From Clostridium sp. UBA4548 (GTDB lineage: Bacteria > Bacillota > Clostridia > Clostridiales > Clostridiaceae), in the NCBI RefSeq assembly GCF_002387895.1, contig NZ_DGLI01000014.1:1-64000 (forward strand): DNA of 64,000 bases, written 5' to 3'. A program made the translations under genes and the position numbers. The notes under the pieces are model-generated. The model worked only from the letters and a program-made list of their open reading frames with translations, made no database searches and had not been told where the DNA came from. This document shows, one piece after another, positions 41,543 through 48,853 of this stretch (position 1 is its first letter; each line of letters starts with the position of its first letter).

Positions 41543-42775
41543 CTATTCCTCGTTGGAATTGGTAAGCTTAATATCATTACTATTACCTTCAGTTATATTC
41601 TGTCCATCTTTATCTATAGTTCTTCCTAAGTTCAGTATTTGAATCTCCATTTCTTTATTTGCTAAACAATTACCTAATGATAATAACAACTTATCATTTT
41701 CTTCATTAAAGAAAGGTTTCTCATCAAGCCATGCTCTGCCTTCGTTAATAGTTAATAATCCATTCTTAACTAATTGTACAACTGCATTAGCTTGTTCAGA
41801 AATGCTTGGTCTTAAAAGTTCTTTAGTATTAAAGCGAAAGAAGTAATTTTGCTTTTTTTCTTTCTCTAATAAGATATGCTTATCAATAGCATTTTCAATG
41901 CAACAAATGATAGGAGATAATACTCTTTTTAAGAATTTTTCATCAGTATCTACATTATGAATATTAAACAATCTTTCAACGTCTTCTACAAAGTTAGATT
42001 TAATTTGTGGAAGTTGTAGTTTTTCAACTGAAATATCTAAACTTTCATATTCAAGACCTTCCTCTAAAACAATAGTTTTACCTGCATTAATTCCTCCACT
42101 ATACATGGTTTGCCATGAAGATTTAAGTCTATCAATAGCAGTTTGAGTTAATCTACCACTTGCCTTAAGCACTCCACTAGGAATTACTACATTTTTTAAA
42201 GCAGTTTTAACTGTATTATCATATTCCATAAGCAACTCTAAAAGGTTTGTACTATTTAATATCCCAGTACCTTTTTCAATAATTAAGAAATCAAATATAG
42301 TTGATACACAAGCTTTATTATTAAGAGTATAGTGAATTTCTATATCTTTAATAATGCCTTTGTCATCAATGAATTCTTTCTTAGTTACTACTTTAGGCTC
42401 CACTCGATGAAGTGATATTATTTTAGAGTTTTTTCTTTCAATATAAGAATAACTCTTACCATATAAAAGCAAATCTCTTACTACACTATATTTCCAGTTA
42501 AATGATGTTTCAAATTCAGAGCTTTCACCATTAAGTAAAAACTCTCTATAATCATCATTTTTTCTAGTTACTTGTAGTGATTTATTTTCATCATATAAAT
42601 AAATTGGCATTTGTGCTATTGTGCCAGATATAAGATTAATATTTTCAGCAACAGATGGAATTTTTTCTATGATTGAGTCATTAATGTATATATTAGAGGT
42701 TGAAAACATTTGGCTTAGAGCCATTTTAAAAGAACGGTCTTCAACTTCTTCTTTTTTCCTATCGAAAAATTTCAT
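41543..42775 (-). CDS. phage portal protein, HK97 type
   Basis: A 410-residue portal protein of the HK97 family. The N-terminus RSFKMALSQMF...INLISGTIAQMPIYLYDENK, the segment FNWKYSVVRDLLLYGKSYSYIERKNSKIISLHRVEP, and the late SEQANAVVQLVKNGLLTINEGRAWLDEKPF (the L-T-x-N-E-A/G-R motif) are diagnostic. It forms the dodecameric ring through which DNA enters the head. It lies downstream of the capsid gene with a terminator between, so it has a separate promoter or depends on readthrough. AAGGAGG precedes the ATG. Confidence 0.9.
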   Translation of the reverse strand: MKFFDRKKEEVEDRSFKMALSQMFSTSNIYINDSIIEKIPSVAENINLISGTIAQMPIYLYDENKSLQVTRKNDDYREFLLNGESSEFETSFNWKYSVVRDLLLYGKSYSYIERKNSKIISLHRVEPKVVTKKEFIDDKGIIKDIEIHYTLNNKACVSTIFDFLIIEKGTGILNSTNLLELLMEYDNTVKTALKNVVIPSGVLKASGRLTQTAIDRLKSSWQTMYSGGINAGKTIVLEEGLEYESLDISVEKLQLPQIKSNFVEDVERLFNIHNVDTDEKFLKRVLSPIICCIENAIDKHILLEKEKKQNYFFRFNTKELLRPSISEQANAVVQLVKNGLLTINEGRAWLDEKPFFNEENDKLLLSLGNCLANKEMEIQILNLGRTIDKDGQNITEGNSNDIKLTNSNEE

Positions 42776-42804
42776 ATTAGTCCTCCTTAAAAAATGCTAA
42801 AAAA

Positions 42805-42830
42805 ATTGGGCAGCAATAAAGCTACCCAAT
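42805..42830 (-). terminator. terminator between capsid and portal genes
   Basis: On the minus strand ATTGGGTAGC and GCTGCCCAAT (42830-42805) form a stem with one mismatch, followed by a T run. It should give more capsid than portal mRNA. Confidence 0.8.
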
Positions 42831-42842
42831 AAAAAAAGATAC

Positions 42843-43910
42843 TTATTTTAGTACCTTAACAGCTTGTTTGTTAACTAAAGCAACATCACCATAGAATTCA
42901 GCTAATACACCAATTTGGCCCGAAGTTGCATATCGTTCCGTTAAAACTTGGATAGAAGTGTTTTCAGCTAATTTCATTTTTATTGCAGAATTTATATTAG
43001 CTAATACAACTGATAAACCTACAACAGATGGAGTTGTTTCAATCTCAACACCTAAAACTTTATAGCTAGGCTTATCATTTATCATATCTCTAGTTACATA
43101 AAATTTTCCATCAGCATCTTTTAATAGTGCAATCTTATTAAAAGTTTCTCTATTCGTATAGAATTTAGCACAATTTAATAACACTGGATTCATTGATAGA
43201 ATTAAGTTCTGTAAATCATCAATTGTAATAGTATCAACAACAGATAAATTTACAACATCACCTTTAAGTAAGCCAGAAGTTAAATGTGTTGAAGTACCAT
43301 CAGCTTGAAATATCTCTTTCTCTAAAGTTTTTCCCATTCTTTTAGCTAGGGTGCTGATTACATAATCAATTCCCACAGATGGAGCATTCATTAATAGTCT
43401 TTTAGATACTAAAACTAAATCACCAATTCTCTTATCTTTTAAAACTACTTTGTCAAGTGTTTTGATATCAACTGGTGTTATTTCATCTGTTTCACCTAAT
43501 ACTTGAGCAAATCCATCTTCCTTCTCAACAAGGAATTCTAAATCTCCGTTAGCTTGCACATATTGAGCATTTGCCACGACATTTGAAACTTCATATAATT
43601 TCTCAATTATTTCATTAGCTATATTTGTTGGGATAGCATTAGAATGAGTTGTTGAGTCAGATCTGATTTCTCCATGTAATATTTGTTGTGCGAATTCTCG
43701 CTTCTCCATATCATTATTACCTCCGATATTTTCTTTTTTTTCTGTTTCTAGAAGCATTGCATTTAATTCTCTTAATTCGTTTTCCAAAGATGTGCAATCT
43801 GATTTTTCATTATCAGTTAAACTTCTTTGTTCCAATTCAGCAGAATTTAAAAGGGATTCCATCTTTTCGATAACTTCATTTTTCTTTTCCAAAAGTTGTT
43901 TCTTAGTCAT
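42843..43910 (-). CDS. phage major capsid protein, HK97 type
   Basis: A 355-residue capsid protein. Residues 1 to about 65 are a charged helical delta-like scaffold (KKQLLEKKNEVIEKMESLLNSAELEQRSLTDNEKSDCTSLENELRELNAMLLETEKKEN). The HK97 fold follows, with AIPTNIANEIIEKLYEVSNVV, GDLEFLVEKEDGFAQVLGETDEI and the late YGDVALVNKQAVKVLK. AGGAGG precedes the ATG. A second strong in-frame start occurs inside: GGAGGT (43724-43719) and ATG at 43709 (Met68), exactly where the scaffold part ends. A mature-length product could therefore be made directly. Confidence 0.9.
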   Translation of the reverse strand: MTKKQLLEKKNEVIEKMESLLNSAELEQRSLTDNEKSDCTSLENELRELNAMLLETEKKENIGGNNDMEKREFAQQILHGEIRSDSTTHSNAIPTNIANEIIEKLYEVSNVVANAQYVQANGDLEFLVEKEDGFAQVLGETDEITPVDIKTLDKVVLKDKRIGDLVLVSKRLLMNAPSVGIDYVISTLAKRMGKTLEKEIFQADGTSTHLTSGLLKGDVVNLSVVDTITIDDLQNLILSMNPVLLNCAKFYTNRETFNKIALLKDADGKFYVTRDMINDKPSYKVLGVEIETTPSVVGLSVVLANINSAIKMKLAENTSIQVLTERYATSGQIGVLAEFYGDVALVNKQAVKVLK

Positions 43911-43970
43911 GTAAGAGACCTCCTAAAATAAAATAATTTTTTTATTTAATAAATAAAATTTGGGACAATA

Positions 43971-44010
43971 AAAAAAGTAGCTAGGATTAATCATCAATCC
44001 TAACTACTTC
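43971..44010 (-). terminator. terminator after the HTH gene
   Basis: On the minus strand AAGTAGTTAGGATT and AATCCTAGCTACTT form a stem with one mismatch, followed by TTTTT. It isolates the capsid gene from upstream transcription. Confidence 0.8.
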
Positions 44011-44043
44011 TTAAAAATTTATATTTAATATTTAATTTGAACA

Positions 44044-44259
44044 TTAAGTTACTACAAATAATTTATTAGCATCTATGTTAAGACACTTAATAATTTTCAA
44101 AAGGTTTTTTTCTGTTGGAATAGAGTTTCTTGTGAAATTATAAAGAGTGTACCAAGGCACACCATATATTTTTTCCAGTTTCTTAGTAGCTTCAATTATA
44201 TTATTTTCTTGTGAAATGCTTAAAATAGTATTCTTTATATATTGCCTATCAATGTACAT
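44044..44259 (-). CDS. small helix-turn-helix-like regulator
   Basis: A 71-residue protein. NIIEATKKLEKIYGVPWYTLYNFTRNSIPTEKNLLKIIKCLNIDANKLF has the spacing of a Cro/C1-type helix-turn-helix, in which the recognition helix would be WYTLYNFTRN. The ribosome binding site is weak. It precedes the capsid gene and could control late expression. The target is unknown. Confidence 0.5.
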   Translation of the reverse strand: MYIDRQYIKNTILSISQENNIIEATKKLEKIYGVPWYTLYNFTRNSIPTEKNLLKIIKCLNIDANKLFVVT

Positions 44260-44536
44260 CTATTAATCAATTTATTTTACAAGAATTGTGTGAAGAAAAT
44301 ACTCATAAATAAACAATTAAGATAGTTTATTAATTGCTTATTTATAATTACTTAAATAGTAGAGAGGGGGATAAGACCTCTCCACTAAAATAGGAGGTTT
44401 AAAATTAGAAATCACAGGTACCGCACAGTACTTAAGAAAAGAAGCAGGAGAGCTTTTTTATTAAGTTTATTTGTACCTATAAGATATATACACTTCATTA
44501 AAAGTTGTACATAATAATTTTTAAATTATTTTATTA
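44260..44536 (-). other. intergenic region with a hairpin and a possible relic
   Basis: AGTAGAGAGG and CCTCTCCACT (about 44358-44387) pair with one mismatch. On the plus strand AGGAGG (44392-44397) is followed by a short frame KLEITGTAQYLRKEAGELFY without a start codon, possibly a decayed small gene. No complete gene was seen. Confidence 0.3.
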
Positions 44537-44833
44537 TTAAATAATTGAGTTTAAATCAATGTGCTTTAATGTTGGTCTTCTAGGTTTATCTATTTCCAAT
44601 CTATTGTCTGTAGATTGTCCAGTTACAGTTTTAACTGTATTGAGTTTTTCTAAGTTTTGAAAAGCTATTAGGTTTTTCTTTAACCCTTTGAGACTTTTTA
44701 TATCAGCATTACTATAATATAGAACACCGATTGAAGGATTATTTTCATATACATTAACACAGGTAGATGAGCCATGTTCTTTAATTTGTTTTAGTATAAT
44801 GTCTATTTGATTAATTCTTTCTTTATCTGTCAT
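44537..44833 (-). CDS. hypothetical protein of the element
   Basis: A 98-residue soluble protein (MTDKERINQIDIILKQIKEHGSSTCVNVYENNPSIG and onward). The N-terminal helix is followed by VNVYENNPSIGVLYYSNADIKSLKGLKKNL. I did not recognise the family. AGGAGGATATTTAAT sets the ATG at 44833 rather than an in-frame ATG 42 bases upstream. It is the last gene of the operon that includes the putative replication protein. Confidence 0.55.
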   Translation of the reverse strand: MTDKERINQIDIILKQIKEHGSSTCVNVYENNPSIGVLYYSNADIKSLKGLKKNLIAFQNLEKLNTVKTVTGQSTDNRLEIDKPRRPTLKHIDLNSII

Positions 44834-44846
44834 ATTAAATATCCTC

Positions 44847-45074
44847 CTATTCGAACCATAGTGAAATTGGAACATTAAGCACTAATTTTTTAAATTGAGT
44901 CCATATATATTTAGCTTTAAGATTTGTACAATTTTCAATATTAGTATTGATTTTCTTAATAACCTCAGTAGGGGTTTTACCATGCTCAATTGATATTAGC
45001 ACACCAGTTTTTGAGTCAATTAATTTACATATGAATTTTTTCATTTCATAGTTTTTTATTATCTCAAGTTTCAT
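44847..45074 (-). CDS. hypothetical protein of the element
   Basis: A 75-residue protein (MKLEIIKNYEMKKFICKLIDSKTGVLISIEHGKTPTEVIKKINTNIENC and onward) with a beta-alpha character and a Trp-containing C-terminus. The ATG at 45074 lies one base after the stop codon of the small gene upstream and follows GAGGAAAAG, so I prefer it over an in-frame ATG 15 bases upstream. The family is unknown. Confidence 0.5.
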   Translation of the reverse strand: MKLEIIKNYEMKKFICKLIDSKTGVLISIEHGKTPTEVIKKINTNIENCTNLKAKYIWTQFKKLVLNVPISLWFE

Positions 45075-45075
45075 A

Positions 45076-45231
45076 TCACTTTTCCTCATTCTTAACTTTT
45101 CTTATTTCTTCTTCTGCTTTTCGTTTAACCCATTTACTGAAGTTCTTATTTTTGAAGTAGTTGAGTATTTCAACATCTTCCTCATTACTTAAGTTAAAGT
45201 ATACTAATTTATTGCATTTATTTATTGACAT
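45076..45231 (-). CDS. small basic protein of the element
   Basis: A 51-residue frame, MSINKCNKLVYFNLSNEEDVEILNYFKNKNFSKWVKRKAEEEIRKVKNEEK, with GGAGG upstream. The strand followed by two helices (FSKWVKRKAEEEIRK) has the outline of a ribbon-helix-helix DNA-binding protein, but the match is weak. It sits between the putative replication gene and the next small gene, with one-base spacing, so it is probably a real operon member. Confidence 0.5.
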   Translation of the reverse strand: MSINKCNKLVYFNLSNEEDVEILNYFKNKNFSKWVKRKAEEEIRKVKNEEK

Positions 45232-45256
45232 ATTAAATTCCTCCTATTTTTTCACA

Positions 45257-46204
45257 TTAAAAAACAGCTACATTATTTGTAGCTGAATAAAGTCTTTGAT
45301 ATATTTTTTCTGTAAAGAATAAGAACCCTTTACCAAATCCAGTAGGATTATGTTGTTCCTTTTCTTGCTTTTCTTCAAATCTTAATCTAAAGTATTCTTC
45401 CTTTTCATCAATATAGTTAAAGATTTTTTCTTGAATAGTTATATCTTCATCTAAAAGCATTCCAGCAAAATCAGTTAATTTTTCGGAGTTTTCATCATTC
45501 TCAACTGTTTCAATTTTATAGCTTTCAAATACAAATTGTATTGATGTTTCTTTTGAAAGTTCCTCTAAAAATATACTTTCAATATAAGAATCATTGATTA
45601 ATGCCTTAAATTGGGAGAAGCTTTTAAACTTTTTAGTTTGTGGCAATTGTAAGTTACTCCAAACTTTTTTAGAAGTTTCTTTGAAGTCATTGAATCTTTC
45701 TTCCGATATGTCTACATAGTTTTTATTTATGTAAGCATTATATCTCTTTTCAATTTTAATAAGCTTTAATTTTTCTAACTTTTCAATGTTTCTCTTTATT
45801 TCAATATAAATGCTATTGGCAGTTTCTGAACTTTCAGTTTTAAAACCACATCTTTCTGAAAGTGTTTTTATTGTAATAAACTCATTCTTTTCAAGTCTGT
45901 TAAAGTAAGAAAGTTTGTTTAAAAGTACAGCTCCAACAAATTTAGAATTAGAGTTTTCATTCCAACCTTCTGCATTTTTATTACCCTTGTTACCATGTTC
46001 AAAATTTGTTACTAATGGTTGTTTATAGACTTCAACAACATTGATTTCTGTTGTCTTGCAGTTTTCAGTATTCCAATTACAACACTCTGATAACTTTCTT
46101 TCAAAAGATTTCCTAGTTCCTGTGCTTTTTATTGGGGAGGGGTAATTAAATAATATATGTAGTTCTTTTTTCTTATATTTTCTTGATTCTAAAATTGTTG
46201 ACAT
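45257..46204 (-). CDS. putative replication protein with winged-helix segment
   Basis: A 315-residue protein. The middle part (SKFVGAVLLNKLSYFNRLEKNEFITIKTLSERCGFKTESSETANSIYIEIKRNIEKLEKLKLIKIEKRYNAYINKNYVDISEERF) reads as a winged helix with wing residues KIEKRYNAYINKNYV. Such domains are usual in plasmid and satellite initiators. The C-terminal 100 residues are acidic and helical. No named family was recognised. An AT-rich inverted repeat structure 0.4 kb upstream (46640-46740) could be its origin. AAAAGGAG precedes the ATG. Confidence 0.45.
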   Translation of the reverse strand: MSTILESRKYKKKELHILFNYPSPIKSTGTRKSFERKLSECCNWNTENCKTTEINVVEVYKQPLVTNFEHGNKGNKNAEGWNENSNSKFVGAVLLNKLSYFNRLEKNEFITIKTLSERCGFKTESSETANSIYIEIKRNIEKLEKLKLIKIEKRYNAYINKNYVDISEERFNDFKETSKKVWSNLQLPQTKKFKSFSQFKALINDSYIESIFLEELSKETSIQFVFESYKIETVENDENSEKLTDFAGMLLDEDITIQEKIFNYIDEKEEYFRLRFEEKQEKEQHNPTGFGKGFLFFTEKIYQRLYSATNNVAVF

Positions 46205-46246
46205 ATAAAAGTCTCCTTTTGCAAAAGATTTATTTTGTTGATATAA

Positions 46247-46281
46247 AAAAAAGTAACTATCTTTTAATTAGCTACTTTTTT
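46247..46281 (-). terminator. terminator of the 67-residue gene
   Basis: On the minus strand AAAAAAGTAGCTA and TAGTTACTTTTTT form a stem with one mismatch, ending in T. Confidence 0.7.
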
Positions 46282-46467
46282 ATAAGGTGTTCTTAATTCA
46301 GTTAATCTATTTTGAAGTTTACTATTATCATAAAACCTAAAAACTGTTACTTGAGGATTTTTTCTATTAGGGTGAGTATCATAAAGTTTAAATCCTTCTG
46401 ACAATAATTTACTGGCAATTTGAATATTAAAAACTCTTTGTAATTGTATCATTTCATTTTGTTGCAT
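46264..46467 (-). CDS. small phage-type protein, DUF5659-like
   Basis: A 67-residue protein, MQQNEMIQLQRVFNIQIASK and onward. IASKLLSEGFKLYDTHPNRKNPQVTVFRFYDNSKLQNRLTELRT follows the pattern of DUF5659 phage proteins (a helix with xxLLxxGF, then a strand VFRF, then a helix). I rate the match as moderate. AAAAGGAGTACGATAAC precedes the ATG. It lies between the candidate origin and the putative replication gene. Confidence 0.5.
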   Translation of the reverse strand: MQQNEMIQLQRVFNIQIASKLLSEGFKLYDTHPNRKNPQVTVFRFYDNSKLQNRLTELRTPYKKVAN

Positions 46468-46639
46468 GTTATCGTACTCCTTTTGATATGTTTTATTAAC
46501 CTATAATTTATATATATACAATTGTATATATAATACATAATATTTTTGAAAAAATTTTAGAATCATTTAGTGTATATATTTTAATTATATAAATCTCTAC
46601 ATAGCAGTACATTACAGAGATTAAATAATTGCGATATCA

Positions 46640-46740
46640 AAAAGTAACCTTTTGTATTGAATATATAAATAATATATTTATTATATATAATCGATAAAAA
46701 ACCACTATTATATATATAAACAATACAATTGGTTACTTTT
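46640..46740. repeat. candidate replication origin: inverted repeats around an AT-rich core
   Basis: AAAAGTAACCTTTTGTATTG (46640-46659) and CAATACAATTGGTTACTTTT (46721-46740) are inverted copies matching at 18 of 20 positions. The 61 bases between them consist almost only of A and T, with repeated TATATA steps. No gene lies between 46468 and 46811. The site lies beside the putative replication gene. Confidence 0.45.
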
Positions 46741-46811
46741 ATAGTTTATTTTTTAATTAAATGAAAAGTATATATTTTAGTTCTGCAGAATATTACAGCA
46801 GAATAGATTTA

Positions 46812-47324
46812 CTAAAATATGGAGTTGATTTCAGTTTCATCTAGTTCATTTATGTGGCTAACTCTATAGTGCTTACCACTTGTGCCTTGAGCAATTGGAG
46901 TTGACCCATATTTTTTCACATGGCACTTAATTAAAAAAGATTCATAATCTTTTCTTTGGGACTTTGTAATATTACCAATATCATAGATTTTAAGATTTAA
47001 TTTATATCCACCCCAATAATAACAATTTAAACAGTAGTTACCATTATTATTTGAGCCAGTAGATGAACTATTAGAGATGTGTTGAGAAAATCTCTTCCCA
47101 GTTGCATCAGCTCTTTTAGCTTCACCGATATAAAGAACTTTACCATTTTTCTTGGGGTAGGGTATAGTAATATCTACAAGACTATAAATATAAATCACAT
47201 TTAAATTAGGGCCAATATAGAACGGGTTCGCTACTTTTTTTATATTTTTTTTACCTAATGAGAGAAGTGAATCTCTATCATTACAACTATTTAGCTCTAT
47301 TACTTTATCCAATAATAAATTCAT
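46812..47324 (-). CDS. GIY-YIG-like nuclease domain protein
   Basis: A 170-residue protein. NVIYIYSLVDI, then GKVLYIGEAKRADATGKRFSQHIS, contains the Y-I-Y and L-Y-I-G elements and the RxxxH of a GIY-YIG fold. KDYESFLIKCHVKKYGSTPIAQG carries a later Glu that may bind metal. Stand-alone GIY-YIG proteins on mobile elements often act as homing or interference nucleases. The target is unknown. It is divergent from the 128-residue gene at 47499. Confidence 0.6.
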   Translation of the reverse strand: MNLLLDKVIELNSCNDRDSLLSLGKKNIKKVANPFYIGPNLNVIYIYSLVDITIPYPKKNGKVLYIGEAKRADATGKRFSQHISNSSSTGSNNNGNYCLNCYYWGGYKLNLKIYDIGNITKSQRKDYESFLIKCHVKKYGSTPIAQGTSGKHYRVSHINELDETEINSIF

Positions 47325-47427
47325 ATAAACTCTCCTTACAAAATATATAGTATTATTCTATCTGACAATATCTATTATAAGAAGTAATTACTTAAATAAA
47401 AATAAAATTTTATTTAAAAGTGTACTT

Positions 47428-47486
47428 CCTAAAATTCATTTATATAACCATAAGTGTAAGCATGAAAATTAAATCGTAATTTTAGG
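47428..47486 (+). promoter_or_regulatory. inverted repeat that can mask a ribosome binding site
   Basis: CCTAAAATT (47428-47436) is the exact complement of AATTTTAGG (47478-47486). The second arm overlaps the AGGAGG of the gene at 47499, so an RNA hairpin would hide it. The divergent promoters also lie here. Confidence 0.4.
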
Positions 47487-47498
47487 AGGAATCTAGGA

Positions 47499-47885
47499 AT
47501 GGAAAAACAACCAATATCAAGGAAAGAAGTAAATAGAAAGCAGAGAGCAACAGAAATGATTATGGAAATTTTATCAAGAAAAATGATTTCAATTGATGGA
47601 ACAGAGAGTGATAGCTATGTATATTCATTTAAAAATATTGAAGAAAGATTATCTAAGCTTGACCGTTATGTTGAAGTCTTGCAACTGAAGTATTTAGGGC
47701 AAAGAGAACTTTTAGATGAGTTAAATTTCATAAAAGGTGGAATTAACCGCACCAAGCATGAGTACAATAAAATTAATGGACTTATTAGTGATATTATTTT
47801 TGATGAAGACTATTTAATTGGAAATAATGAGCTTTTTAGTAAGTCAGAAAAATTATTATTGATTAGTAAAGTATTTAATATTTAA
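47499..47885 (+). CDS. hypothetical helical protein of the element
   Basis: A 128-residue, largely helical soluble protein. RKEVNRKQRATEMIMEILSRKMIS is followed by FKNIEERLSKLDRYVEVLQLKYLGQRELLDELNFIKGGINRTKHEYNKINGLISDIIF. No helix-turn-helix or enzyme motif was recognised. AGGAGGAATCTAGGA precedes the ATG. A terminator follows. It is the first gene of the plus-strand arm that ends in the recombinase. Confidence 0.55.
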   Translation: MEKQPISRKEVNRKQRATEMIMEILSRKMISIDGTESDSYVYSFKNIEERLSKLDRYVEVLQLKYLGQRELLDELNFIKGGINRTKHEYNKINGLISDIIFDEDYLIGNNELFSKSEKLLLISKVFNI

Positions 47886-47911
47886 AGACAAGTTCTTTTT
47901 AATAAAAGGGG

Positions 47912-47942
47912 GATAGAGTGGAATGCTCTATCTCTTTCTTTG
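47912..47942 (+). terminator. terminator after the 128-residue gene
   Basis: GATAGAG (47912-47918) pairs with CTCTATC (47926-47932), followed by TCTTTCTTTG. Confidence 0.6.
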
Positions 47943-48031
47943 TAGTTATAGTTTTGTAGTTCTTATGTTGTAGTTTATAGTTGTATTTTTATCTTGAAAC
48001 TCTGTTTTAATCCTTAAAAATTCTGTTTACT

Positions 48032-48160
48032 ACCATTAAAAAAGATAGTTAATGGTATAAAAAACTTTTTTAAACGTTGGAAAATCTGTTTCATACGTTA
48101 ATTTACTTACTTCCATTTATTTGATATAATGGTAATATAAACCATAATATATGGTTTTAA
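48032..48160 (+). promoter_or_regulatory. dyad-rich promoter region before the HTH gene
   Basis: ACCATTAA (48032-48039) and TTAATGGT (48049-48056) form one dyad. Another, ACCATAATATATGGT, lies near 48143-48157, next to GATATAATGGTAATATAA. The repeated ACCAT/ATGGT arms suggest operators of a local regulator. Confidence 0.35.
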
Positions 48161-48185
48161 AACCTACATATAAGGAGGTGATTAA

Positions 48186-48590
48186 ATGACGGATAATTTA
48201 ACGGATTTTGCACTATATAAGAAAAAGAAGGAATATAACAAAGACAATTTCTATACTCCAGTTTTCAATGCTTTTATGAGAAATGCAGAATTAAATATCC
48301 AAGAAAAAACTTTCTTTATTTATCTTCAAGGATTTGGAGAGAAATGTTTTCAAAATCAAGCTACGATATGTGATGAATTATCAATAAGCAAACCAACATT
48401 AAGAAAATTAATGCAAGGCTTAGAGGATAAAGGGTATATTTATGTTCAGAGAAAATATTCTCATAAAACAAAAGAAAAAGCTTCACCAGTGGTGTTCACT
48501 ATCCCCATAGACGAAAACACTGGAAAGCTTTCAGAACATAGTAAATCACTAATAGAATATTTAGAATCTACATATCCCAGTGATTACTAA
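48186..48590 (+). CDS. helix-turn-helix protein, replication or control type
   Basis: A 134-residue protein. The core LNIQEKTFFIYLQGFGEKCFQNQATICDELSISKPTLRKLMQGLEDKGYIYVQRKY is a winged helix of the kind at the N-terminus of many plasmid and phage replication-initiator or DnaD-like proteins. SKPTLRKLMQGLEDKG is the recognition helix and K/RxxSHKTKEKASPVVF the wing. No further domain is present, so a regulator is as likely as an initiator. AGGAGGTG precedes the ATG. Confidence 0.65.
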   Translation: MTDNLTDFALYKKKKEYNKDNFYTPVFNAFMRNAELNIQEKTFFIYLQGFGEKCFQNQATICDELSISKPTLRKLMQGLEDKGYIYVQRKYSHKTKEKASPVVFTIPIDENTGKLSEHSKSLIEYLESTYPSDY

Positions 48591-48673
48591 TTAAATTATA
48601 GCAATACCTCGTGTACTTTTCAAATTTTATTTATATAAGAATAAGTAAATGAAAAGATATGAGGTGTTGTTCT

Positions 48674-48853
48674 GTGATTGACATAAAAGTTGAAGGAAAA
48701 ATAAAAGTCTACAATGATGGAGTTTTAATAATTGAGGGTAACTGCTATAATGAAATAAATCGACTGTTAGAAAAAGCTATAAGACTTATTCAAGATGCTT
48801 ATCAACTTAATATCTTAAATAAAATTTTAAGAGAATTAAGAGAGGTGGCATAA
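48674..48853 (+). CDS. small hypothetical protein before the recombinase
   Basis: A 59-residue protein (MIDIKVEGKIKVYNDGVLII and onward, ending LNKILRELREVA). A short beta part is followed by a long amphipathic helix EINRLLEKAIRLIQDAYQLNILNKILREL. GAGGTG sets the GTG at 48674. Its stop codon shares a base with the recombinase start (TAATG), so it is translationally coupled. It could be a recombination directionality factor by position; no sequence support for that. Confidence 0.5.
   Translation: MIDIKVEGKIKVYNDGVLIIEGNCYNEINRLLEKAIRLIQDAYQLNILNKILRELREVA

Noticed and set aside
48674..48853. Recombination directionality factor
   Set aside because: Position before the recombinase is suggestive, but the 59-residue protein shows no DNA-binding motif and no match to known directionality factors.
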